NCBI GenBank assembly: GCA_046153875.1
Contig: JBJXFE010000064.1
Span: 1-13,133 of the forward strand
Length of the DNA stretch: 13,133 nt
Origin: JBJXFE01 sp046153875
GTDB taxonomy: Bacteria > Planctomycetota > Phycisphaerae > Phycisphaerales > UBA1924
Direction of reading: 5' to 3'
In this document: piece after piece, positions 1 through 6,747 of the stretch
Layout of the letters: each line of letters starts with the position of its first letter
Numbering within the stretch: the first letter of the stretch is position 1
Notes under the pieces: generated by a model
Told to the model about the DNA's origin: nothing
What the model saw: only the letters and a program-made list of their open reading frames with translations
The model's database searches: none
Made by a program: the position numbers and the translations under genes

Positions 1-510
1 CTCGATCCCGGCCTTGGCCCCCAGGCGCGGGAGCAGACGCCGCACGTAGGCGGTAGTCGTCGGCCGCCCGGACCGCGTGCAGAAGATCGGGTGCAGGCCG
101 TTGACGCCCCAGCGGGCCCGGGCCTCGGCCCAGCGCCGCAGGACCGCCATCGCCCCGGGGTCGAGGCCCGATGTGCGGGCGCGCCCGCCCTTGCCGAAGA
201 GCACGCGGACGGCGCCGGTCGCCGCGTCCACGTCCTTGGGGCGCAGGGCGAGGGCCTCGGAGACGCGCAGCCCGGCGCGGTACATGACCGCGATGAGCGC
301 CCGGTTGCGGAGGCCCGAGAGCGCGACCGGGGAGCACGCGGCCATGAGCGCCCGGACCTCGTCGTCGGTCAGGACCTCGGGCGGGAGGCGGCGGGCGGGC
401 TTGGCCCGACGACGCCCGACGTTGGCCCGTGCCGCGTCCTGGCGGGGCGGGCGGGAGTCGTCCCAAGGGTCGGCGGGCGGGCGGTACGGGGGAACGGGGG
501 CGGTTCGCAC
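1..510 (-). CDS. Tyrosine recombinase / site-specific integrase, 3' end cut by window edge
   Basis: Phage-integrase family (tyrosine recombinase) catalytic domain; these enzymes cut and rejoin DNA at specific sites. 170 residues are visible. After a Pro/Arg-rich leader (about 1-45) comes a typical domain opening, LTDDEVRALMAAC at about 48-59. It is followed by GLRVSEALALRPKDVD with the catalytic Arg at 82, and GKGGRART with the beta-hairpin Lys at 107. The HxxR box and the Tyr nucleophile would lie beyond the left edge. The start is GTG at 510: AGGAGG sits about 7 nt upstream, and no ATG fits the frame. Only some 45 residues precede the catalytic domain, too few for the usual SAM-like core-binding domain, so this is a catalytic-domain-only form or has an unusual N-terminus. 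Its nearest neighbour on the same strand ends 136 nt upstream. The family call is firm; the role (element integrase or cell recombinase) is open. Confidence 0.85.
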   Translation of the reverse strand, partial: MRTAPVPPYRPPADPWDDSRPPRQDAARANVGRRRAKPARRLPPEVLTDDEVRALMAACSPVALSGLRNRALIAVMYRAGLRVSEALALRPKDVDAATGAVRVLFGKGGRARTSGLDPGAMAVLRRWAEARARWGVNGLHPIFCTRSGRPTTTAYVRRLLPRLGAKAGIE

Positions 511-557
511 GGCGGGTCCTCCTGAATGCCCGGCGGGTTGCGCCTCTTGCGCCAAAG

Positions 558-570
558 CGATACCCGGCGG
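558..570 (-). promoter_or_regulatory. Candidate shared upstream motif, copy A (upstream of integrase)
   Basis: CGATACCCGGCGG on the plus strand (CCGCCGGGTATCG on the minus strand), 47 nt before the integrase GTG. The identical 13-mer lies at 10098-10110 upstream of the ECF sigma gene. Matches continue around it: 18 of 21 positions agree between 554-574 and 10094-10114. A promoter or operator role is inferred only. Confidence 0.35.
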
Positions 571-646
571 TAATTCCTTGAGGTACAAGGCTCGACGACA
601 TCAAGCAAGCGAAGCCCGCGCGTGCCACAACGCCGAGATCACCGCA

Positions 647-1462
647 TCACGAGCACCCCCCCACCCACTTCGTCTGGTAGCAGCCGAAGTCGGCCACCGT
701 GAGCGAGCCGTCCTTGTTGCAGTCGGCCCACGGATCGCCCGCCGCATATCTGGACTGGAAGCACCCGAAGTCGTGGATGGTCAGGTGCCCGTCGCCGTTG
801 CAGTCCGGAGGGATACACAGGACGTGCACGGTGCCCCTCGACGAGACCTCTACGGCCCACAGGGTCGTGCAGCACGCACCGATGCCGGGCCCGCAGGCGT
901 CTGAGTCCAGGATCGTCCACAGCCAAGTCCCGTTGGCCCGCGGCCCGTAGGACCAGGTGTCGAACGTCGTGCACGAGGTGCCGCCCAGCGCGTTCGGCTC
1001 CGCGTGAAGCACCTCGGGCAGCGCGGCGTAGACCTCGCCGACCGCCAGGATGTTCATGCCGCGCGGGAACTCCACGATCCACCACTGGCCGAATCCCGCC
1101 GGCATCATCTGTGCCTGGAAATGTGTGTTCGTACAGGTCAAGTTCGGAATCGTCGTGAGCGAGTCCGTCTCCACCAAGAGCACGCGGTGCTCCCACTGTC
1201 CGACGTGGGTTTCCAGACCGGGAATAGCCAGCCGGATCAGCCCCACATCGCGCTCGGCCCGCTCATAATCCTCGGCCGTCGGCGTCAACGGGCCCCCGAG
1301 ACCGTAATGATCCACGACGATCTGCTCGATCTCGAGGTCCCACGTTGCGGGCCCGTACTGATACACGCCCGGGGGGCAACCCTGCCCCCACGCGCATGTC
1401 GCCAGCGCAAGCGCGCCGAACCAGACCCCGGCCCGCCGCAACGATCCAGCTGCGTTGTTCAA
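647..1462 (-). CDS. Secreted protein of unknown fold with C-terminal GC-type dockerin repeats
   Basis: 271 residues from the chosen start. A Sec signal peptide covers about 1-27 (basic RR at 9-10, hydrophobic VWFGALALATCAW, likely cut near AWG/QG). A Cys-containing middle domain (about 28-215) is one I cannot name. Within it, YAALPEVLHAEPN (about 145-157) resembles the end of subtilase propeptides (I9-like, 'Y..LPxVxYAEPN'), a weak hint only. Residues 219-271 are two dockerin/EF-hand-like repeats: DCNGDGHLTIHDFGCF and DCNKDGSLTVADFGCY, ending GCS. The start is TTG at 1462 because GGGAGGT lies just upstream and the signal peptide then begins cleanly. An in-frame TTG at 1480 would add six residues and overlap that SD. 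The gene lies 122 nt downstream of the propeller gene and shares its C-terminal tail. Likely exported and held on the surface. Confidence 0.8.
   Translation of the reverse strand: MNNAAGSLRRAGVWFGALALATCAWGQGCPPGVYQYGPATWDLEIEQIVVDHYGLGGPLTPTAEDYERAERDVGLIRLAIPGLETHVGQWEHRVLLVETDSLTTIPNLTCTNTHFQAQMMPAGFGQWWIVEFPRGMNILAVGEVYAALPEVLHAEPNALGGTSCTTFDTWSYGPRANGTWLWTILDSDACGPGIGACCTTLWAVEVSSRGTVHVLCIPPDCNGDGHLTIHDFGCFQSRYAAGDPWADCNKDGSLTVADFGCYQTKWVGGCS
673..785 (-). repeat. Dockerin-repeat coding units, 81-nt period (copy pair 1)
   Basis: Two diverged copies of a 32-nt block (673-704 and 754-785) start 81 nt apart, matching a 27-residue protein repeat. They are clearly related to the blocks at 1611-1723 and 3920-4032 but differ from them at more positions. 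This is the least conserved of the three dockerin tails in the window. Confidence 0.6.
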
Positions 1463-1584
1463 AGGACCTCCCGCTCGCAAGTTTGTGCCCGCCCGAGAGC
1501 CTCACCGGAGCGCGGCCCTCACCAACTCACACTCGAAGCCTGCCGCTCCGAACGCCCCCGGCGTCGTCACCATGAGATCCTGCG

Positions 1585-3810
1585 CTATGGGCACCCGAGG
1601 ACGTACTTCTCCTGGAAGCACCCGAAGTCGGCGACGGTGAGCTGCTGATCGCCAGTGCAGTCGGCGTAGAGGTCACCCAGGACATACGTGCCCTGGAAGC
1701 ACCCGAAGTCGGCGACGGTGAGCGATCCGTCGTCGTTGCAATCGGGGTAGCACGCGCAACCCCAGCGCGCCAGGTACCCCGAGGGCAGCCCGCCCGCCGA
1801 TTGGAAAAAGCCGCCGACGACAAGGTCCGCGCCGTCCGTCACCAGCGCGCCGACGGAACCGCCGACGCCGGTCCCCAGACCGGACCAGCTCGACCCATCC
1901 CACGCGGCGATATTCGGCGCTGTCTCGCCGCCGGCGCCGGTGAAGTGGCCGCCGGCCACCAAGCGGCCCTGATGCACGTGAAGCGCCGCAACGCTGGGAG
2001 TCCACGGCGGGTTCCACGGCCCTGACCATCCCCCCGCCATGCCCTGGCCGAGCGGCGCCCAATCGGTGCCGGTCCAGCGTGCGATGGCATTGGCGGCGAC
2101 TCCCCCTCCCTCGGAGAACGACCCACCCACGATCAGATCGGAGCCATAACTGGTGAGCGCGAAGACGATCCCGTCCCCCACACCGGAGCCGAGCGGATGC
2201 CACGACCGCCCGTCCCAACGGGCGATGCCCCTGGCAGCCCCACCCGCGGTGTGGAACCAGCCGCCGGCGATGAGCGCGCCCCCGTGCGTACCCAGCGCGT
2301 AGACCGACCCATCGACTCCAGATCCGAGTGGGAGCCAGGTCGATCCGTCCCAGCGCGCGATCGCGTCCGCGGGGTTCCCTCCGGCGGTGGTGAAGAGTCC
2401 GCCCGCGACGAGTTCGCCTTGGAACTCGGCGACCGCCCACACCGGCTGATCCAGGCCCGAGCCGAGGGACTGCCAGGACGTGTCGTTCCATCGAGCGATG
2501 CGGCTTGCGGACACCCCACCGGCCATGCCGAAGGACCCGCCCGCGATAAGCTCGCCCTGGAACACACCCAGCGCGTTGACGTTCCCGTCCAGCCCCTGGC
2601 CGAGCGGTTCCCAGCTCGCGTCCCGCCACCGGGTGATGTGCTGGACCGATTCACCTCCGGCGGCGGTGAATGCCCCGGCGGCGATGACATCGCCCGCAAA
2701 CCGTGTCAGGGCGGCAACATGGCCGTTGAGCCCGAGTCCAAAGGGGCGCCACGCGGACCCGTTCCAGCGGGCCGCGCCCCCGCTGAACGTTCCGGCGGCG
2801 ACCAGTTCGCCGCCATAGCGGACCAGCGCGGTCACAGAATCGCTCTGCCCCGCGGCGAGGGGTTGCCAGGTGGCACCGTCCCATCGGGCGATGTTCGCGG
2901 CCGCCACTCCGCCGGCCGCGGTGAAGTAGCCGGCCGCGACCAGGTCGTTTCCGACGTTGTGCAGCGCGTAGACGTACTCGTTGCCGCCCGTCACGCCGGA
3001 GCCGAACGGCTGCCACCCGGACGCTGTCCTTCGGGCGATGCCGCTGGCGGCCACCGTCCCGACCATCGAGAACGACCCACCCACGACGAGGTCGCCCTGG
3101 TACGCGCCGATCGAGGAGACGAACGAGAGCCCGCCAAAGCCGCCGGAGAACCCGGGGGCCATCGAGTGCCAGCTCGTCCCATCCCAGCGGGCGAGGTTCT
3201 GGGCGAACTGCCCGCCCGCCGAGGTGAAGCTTCCGCCGGCGATCAGATCGCCGTCGAAGACACCGAGGGCGTAGACGTACGCGCCGGAGCCCGGCATGCC
3301 CGTGCCAAGCGCCTGCCACGCCGTTCCATCCCAGCGCGCGATACCCCCGCCGAAGTGCCCACCAGCGATGAGATCACCGTTGTAGACCGTGAGCGACCAG
3401 ACGGTGTCGCTGATCCCCGCTCCCAGCGGGTGCCAGGATGCACCGTCCCAACGGGCGATGTTCGCGGCCGTCCCGCCCGCCGCGCTGAAGGACCCGCCGG
3501 CGATGAGGTCGCCCTCGTAGACCGCGAACGCGTGCGGCGAGCCGGTGGTCCCTTCGCCGAGTGCGGTCCATTCGGCGCCGTTCCAGGCCACGACCCCGTG
3601 GCCTCCGGGCGCGTGCACATCGCCGCCCAGGACCAGCAGTTCGCCCTGCGGACCGGGCCCGTCCGGGTCCCAGGTCGTCACCGCGTACGCGTGCCCGCCA
3701 ACGCCGGGGGCAGGGTGGCTCGGCAGCCATTTGGGCTGGCATTGAGCAACCGCGGTATGCCCGGTGGCGATCACGAGGACCGCCGCCAACGCGACCTGCC
3801 AACTGTTCAT
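1585..3810 (-). CDS. Secreted propeller-type repeat protein with C-terminal GC-type dockerin
   Basis: 741 residues. The Sec signal peptide is residues 1-22 (MNSWQVALAAVLVIATGHTAVA, cut before Q23). The body is 13 full copies plus one partial copy of a unit of roughly 45-55 residues, with pattern GxLIAGGxFxxAGGxxAxxIARWDGxxWxPLGxGxxxxVxAL. This looks like a WD/kelch-style beta-propeller blade; 13-14 units could fold as two seven-bladed propellers (inference). Residues about 685-741 are two dockerin-like repeats ending VLGCP; the first loop is DCNDDGSLTVADFG, while the second (DCTGDQQLTVADFG) has lost the loop Gly. The start is ATG at 3810, with GGAG about 7 nt upstream and the signal peptide immediately after. 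A longer in-frame reading to 3969 only runs through a shadow of the astacin dockerin and is rejected. Ligand unknown; probably a surface-held binding or adhesion protein. 83 nt separate it from the astacin gene upstream. Confidence 0.85.
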   Translation of the reverse strand: MNSWQVALAAVLVIATGHTAVAQCQPKWLPSHPAPGVGGHAYAVTTWDPDGPGPQGELLVLGGDVHAPGGHGVVAWNGAEWTALGEGTTGSPHAFAVYEGDLIAGGSFSAAGGTAANIARWDGASWHPLGAGISDTVWSLTVYNGDLIAGGHFGGGIARWDGTAWQALGTGMPGSGAYVYALGVFDGDLIAGGSFTSAGGQFAQNLARWDGTSWHSMAPGFSGGFGGLSFVSSIGAYQGDLVVGGSFSMVGTVAASGIARRTASGWQPFGSGVTGGNEYVYALHNVGNDLVAAGYFTAAGGVAAANIARWDGATWQPLAAGQSDSVTALVRYGGELVAAGTFSGGAARWNGSAWRPFGLGLNGHVAALTRFAGDVIAAGAFTAAGGESVQHITRWRDASWEPLGQGLDGNVNALGVFQGELIAGGSFGMAGGVSASRIARWNDTSWQSLGSGLDQPVWAVAEFQGELVAGGLFTTAGGNPADAIARWDGSTWLPLGSGVDGSVYALGTHGGALIAGGWFHTAGGAARGIARWDGRSWHPLGSGVGDGIVFALTSYGSDLIVGGSFSEGGGVAANAIARWTGTDWAPLGQGMAGGWSGPWNPPWTPSVAALHVHQGRLVAGGHFTGAGGETAPNIAAWDGSSWSGLGTGVGGSVGALVTDGADLVVGGFFQSAGGLPSGYLARWGCACYPDCNDDGSLTVADFGCFQGTYVLGDLYADCTGDQQLTVADFGCFQEKYVLGCP
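1611..1723 (-). repeat. Identical 32-nt direct repeats in dockerin region (copy pair 2)
   Basis: A 32-nt stretch beginning CCTGGAAGCACCCGAAGTCG occurs at 1611-1642 and again, base for base, at 1692-1723 (81-nt period). Near-identical copies lie at 3920-3951 (one mismatch) and 4001-4032 (two mismatches) in the neighbouring gene. DNA identity beyond what the protein needs suggests recent duplication or gene conversion. Confidence 0.8.
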
Positions 3811-3893
3811 TCGTAGCTCCGTCTGTTCACGAGCAGCCGCCGAGAAGGAATCTGGTTGGAAGCAGATGTTGTCGTTCACGTGGCGCGCGCCGA

Positions 3894-6605
3894 TCACGGA
3901 CACCCCACCGCGTACTTGCCCTGGAAGCACCCGAAGTCGGCGACGCTGAGCGTACCGCTCGCGTTGCAATCAGCGTACAGGTCGCCCAGGACGTACTTCC
4001 CCTGGAAGCAGCCGAAGTCGGCGACCGTGAGCGTGCCGCTCTCGTTGCAGTCGGGGTAGCAGCTCGACCCGCGCTCGTACGCGCCGATGTCGACTATGGG
4101 CGCCGGGCCCACGCCTGTATTCGGCACCCACGGGTCCTCGCGGAAGCGGGCCGCCCCATCCAGGTCCTGCGTGATCCCCACGGGTACGAGTATGTTGCTC
4201 CCCGCGTCAGCGCTCGGCGAGTACGGCGCCAGCCGGTAGTTGCCCGCCGCGGTGTTGACGAACAGCGGATCGGTCATGATGTTGCCAAACCCCCCGAACC
4301 CGCCCTCGACGTTGCTGTAGGTCGCAGCAGTCGACGTTCCCGTGCCCGTATTCACGATCTGGCCGCCGGTGTTGGCGCGCACGATCGAGTTCGCGATCGT
4401 CATCGAGGCCCCCGCGCCGAAGTCGCCGGTGTTGGAAATGCCGCCACCCAGACCGGGCGGAGCCGCGTTCCCCGCGATCGTGCAGTTGATGACGCTCAAC
4501 GTTCCGTCGTCGTCGTTGTTGATCGCGCCACCCGTGCGCCCCGCCGTGTTGCCCTCAAACAGGCAGTTGGCCACCGTGACAATGCACCCGACGCCGCACG
4601 ACGACAGCCCATAGGCTCCGAATCCACCGGCGTATCCGTCCGTGGGGGAGAGGGAAACGTTGCCGCGGAACGTGCAGCGATCGACCACGGCGTTCCGCCG
4701 GAAGATCTGCAAGCCGCCCACCCACTGCAATGCGACGTTGTCTTCGAACACGCAGTCGCGCACGACACAGACGGGGCTGGCGTCCGTGATGTTCGCGCCC
4801 GCGGCCTGCCACCCGGCGTTGCCCCTGAAGGTGCATCCGATGAGCGTGATCGCGGATCCCAGGGCCGCGTTCAACCCGCTGCCGCCGCCGCGGGACGCCG
4901 ACGTTGTACGGTTGCCCTCAAACAGAGTCCCGGTGGCTTCGAGCGATCCACCATCGAACGTGTTGATGCCACCTCCCCACGCGTTCGCCGAGCAGAGCGT
5001 CAGGCGGCAATCCCGCAGGATCAGGTGGCTGTCCTGACTGTTGATGCCGCTACCGCTGGCCGTACCCCCGGGAACCCCGTCGGCGTTCCCCGCGGTGATG
5101 CTCAGGCCATCGAGTGTGCACGCCTCCGAAACGCCGAGTGCGGTCACAACACGCCGGCTGTTCTCCCCGTAGTTCACGAAGCCCGGCTCGTCGTCGCCGG
5201 CCAAGTCACCCGTGAGCGTGGTCGGGTAGAGATGGATGTCACGGTCGTCGGGGTTCGGCGCACCCACGCCGGCGTACCCGCCCTTGATCTGCACCCCGCC
5301 CGTCAGCCGGAACGCGCTGTCGCGGTCGCCGCTCCCCCGGTCGGGCGTGTACACGCCCTGCCCGACGCGGATCTCCGTGACCCGTCCCGCCCCCCCCGCC
5401 GCGCAATCCGCGATCGTCAGGGCCTCGGCGAGGTCCTCGAGTGCGGCCGTCCACGAGCCGCCCGTCCCGCCGGGTGCGGCGTCGTCGTCCACATACAGGA
5501 TCGGCGGCGCGCCCGACTCGGTCAGGAAACTGTGGACCGGACGCGGGCGGGCCTCGGTCTCGCCGGTCGTGTTCACCGCCCTGACGCGCCAGTAGTACGC
5601 GCGACCGGCCGGGAGTGGCACGAGGCCCGCGTACGACGTGCCGCCCACGGACACGTCGATCTCCGGGCTTGTGAAGGACGGAGCGTCGTCCACCTGGAGG
5701 TGGTAGGAGTCCGCCAGTTCCGACGTCCCCCATTGGAAAGAGGGAACCCAACTGGTCCCCACCCGCGCGCGATGGGCGGGGACCGTCAGAGCGAACAGAC
5801 GCGGCGGGCGCGGGCCGCCGTAGAGCTGCGTGAGCACCCAGATGTCACCGTTGCTCAGGTAATCGCCGTCGCCGCAGTAGTACTTCCATTCGGCGTGCGC
5901 CGGAAGCACGGTCATCACCGCGCTCCCATCGCGCGTCCACCCGTACCGGTCGTAGTGCATGATGGATTCGAAGTCGTAGGGTCCGAAAACCGTGCCGGCG
6001 ACGGAGTAGTTGTTCGCGGCGTTGCAGGTGTTGGCCAGGTTGACCTGCACGTACTGATCGCGATCGGCCCGCTTCTGCTCGTGGTGCAGGCCCAGCGAGT
6101 GCCCGAACTCGTGGATGATCGTGCCCCTGAACGGCCAATCGTGGATGTTGACCGTGCAGACCCCGCCGCTATACCCGACGCAGGAGTTGTTGGCGCTCGG
6201 GTGGTCGTTGATGTTGATGTAGGCGGCTTGCCCGGCCCAAGGGATGAAATCCGCGTCGCACACGGCCTCGATCGCGGCCATGGCATCGACGGCGCGCTGC
6301 TGGTTCTCCGCGTTCACGTTGGCGTTGAACCGGTAGGGCACGATGCCGCCGGGCCACAGGTTGGCAACGTGGTTGCCCTCGGGCGCCGCACCGCCCACGT
6401 CACACACCGCGGGCCCGAGCCCCCGGGGCGGCGGCTCCCCGCCAGCCACGCCGCGGACCTGGATCTGGTAGTCCTGCGCCCGCGCCGCACCCGCCGCGGC
6501 GAGCAGCGCGCCCGCGAGCCATCGGCCCCGGAAACGAGCGGGGAGGCCTTCCCCGGATTGCGGCCGTGCGTCCGTCGGAGCCGCCGTGTTCTTCGTGCAC
6601 ATCAT
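3894..6605 (-). CDS. Secreted astacin-like (M12A) metalloprotease with FN3-like, beta-helix and GC-type dockerin domains
   Basis: 903 residues. A hydrophobic signal segment (about 28-43, cut near ARA/Q) follows a basic N-terminus. The catalytic domain begins near LWPGGIVPYRF (about 83-93). It carries the complete astacin zinc motif HEFGHSLGLHHEQKRADRD (His165, His169 and His175 bind Zn; Glu166 is the general base) and the Met-turn SIMHY (214-218; Tyr218 is the usual fifth ligand). About 266-362 looks like a fibronectin type III domain (AYYWRVRAVNTTGET). About 368-845 is a right-handed parallel beta-helix region with CTFRGN/CLFEGN rungs. It ends in a choice-of-anchor-Q-like segment (SADAGSN...VDIGAYE). 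Residues 848-903 are two dockerin-like repeats ending AVGCP. The start is ATG at 6605 with AAGGAG about 8 nt upstream; ATG at 6602 is an alternative. Likely an exported, surface-attached protease; substrate unknown. It opens the run of three secreted genes downstream of the sigma/kinase pair. Confidence 0.92.
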   Translation of the reverse strand: MMCTKNTAAPTDARPQSGEGLPARFRGRWLAGALLAAAGAARAQDYQIQVRGVAGGEPPPRGLGPAVCDVGGAAPEGNHVANLWPGGIVPYRFNANVNAENQQRAVDAMAAIEAVCDADFIPWAGQAAYININDHPSANNSCVGYSGGVCTVNIHDWPFRGTIIHEFGHSLGLHHEQKRADRDQYVQVNLANTCNAANNYSVAGTVFGPYDFESIMHYDRYGWTRDGSAVMTVLPAHAEWKYYCGDGDYLSNGDIWVLTQLYGGPRPPRLFALTVPAHRARVGTSWVPSFQWGTSELADSYHLQVDDAPSFTSPEIDVSVGGTSYAGLVPLPAGRAYYWRVRAVNTTGETEARPRPVHSFLTESGAPPILYVDDDAAPGGTGGSWTAALEDLAEALTIADCAAGGAGRVTEIRVGQGVYTPDRGSGDRDSAFRLTGGVQIKGGYAGVGAPNPDDRDIHLYPTTLTGDLAGDDEPGFVNYGENSRRVVTALGVSEACTLDGLSITAGNADGVPGGTASGSGINSQDSHLILRDCRLTLCSANAWGGGINTFDGGSLEATGTLFEGNRTTSASRGGGSGLNAALGSAITLIGCTFRGNAGWQAAGANITDASPVCVVRDCVFEDNVALQWVGGLQIFRRNAVVDRCTFRGNVSLSPTDGYAGGFGAYGLSSCGVGCIVTVANCLFEGNTAGRTGGAINNDDDGTLSVINCTIAGNAAPPGLGGGISNTGDFGAGASMTIANSIVRANTGGQIVNTGTGTSTAATYSNVEGGFGGFGNIMTDPLFVNTAAGNYRLAPYSPSADAGSNILVPVGITQDLDGAARFREDPWVPNTGVGPAPIVDIGAYERGSSCYPDCNESGTLTVADFGCFQGKYVLGDLYADCNASGTLSVADFGCFQGKYAVGCP
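3920..4032 (-). repeat. Near-identical 32-nt direct repeats in dockerin region (copy pair 3)
   Basis: Blocks at 3920-3951 and 4001-4032, again 81 nt apart, differ from the 1611-1642 sequence by one and two bases. They encode the DFGCFQGKY part of both dockerin repeats in the astacin protein. Confidence 0.75.
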
Positions 6606-6690
6606 CGTCGTCTCCTTGTCTGTGCCGTCTCAGGGACGCCATCGCAACGCCGCGACGGCCCGGGTCTCTTGACCTCGCCATGGCAATACA

Positions 6691-6712
6691 GGACCCTCGC
6701 CGGCGAGGGCCC
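6691..6712 (-). other. Strong GC palindrome / hairpin between kinase and astacin genes
   Basis: CCCTCGCCGGCGAGGG (6694-6709) is a perfect 16-bp palindrome. On the minus-strand RNA the stem extends to 9 pairs (GGGCCCUCG / CGAGGGUCC, with one G-U) around a CCGG loop. It lies 35 nt after the kinase stop and 85 nt before the astacin start. No U-run follows, so a standard intrinsic terminator is doubtful. It may weaken read-through, stabilise an mRNA end, or bind a dimeric regulator. Confidence 0.5.
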
Positions 6713-6747
6713 GGCGCTTCCGACAGCTCCAACCACGTGCCGTGCTG

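Noticed and set aside
2197..3816. 539-codon plus-strand open frame with repeats
   Set aside because: Its repeats only mirror the propeller repeats on the other strand.
3811..3969. N-terminal extension of the propeller gene
   Set aside because: It includes RRRLRVLPGQ, an out-of-frame reading of the astacin dockerin DNA; the signal peptide and SD support the start at 3810.
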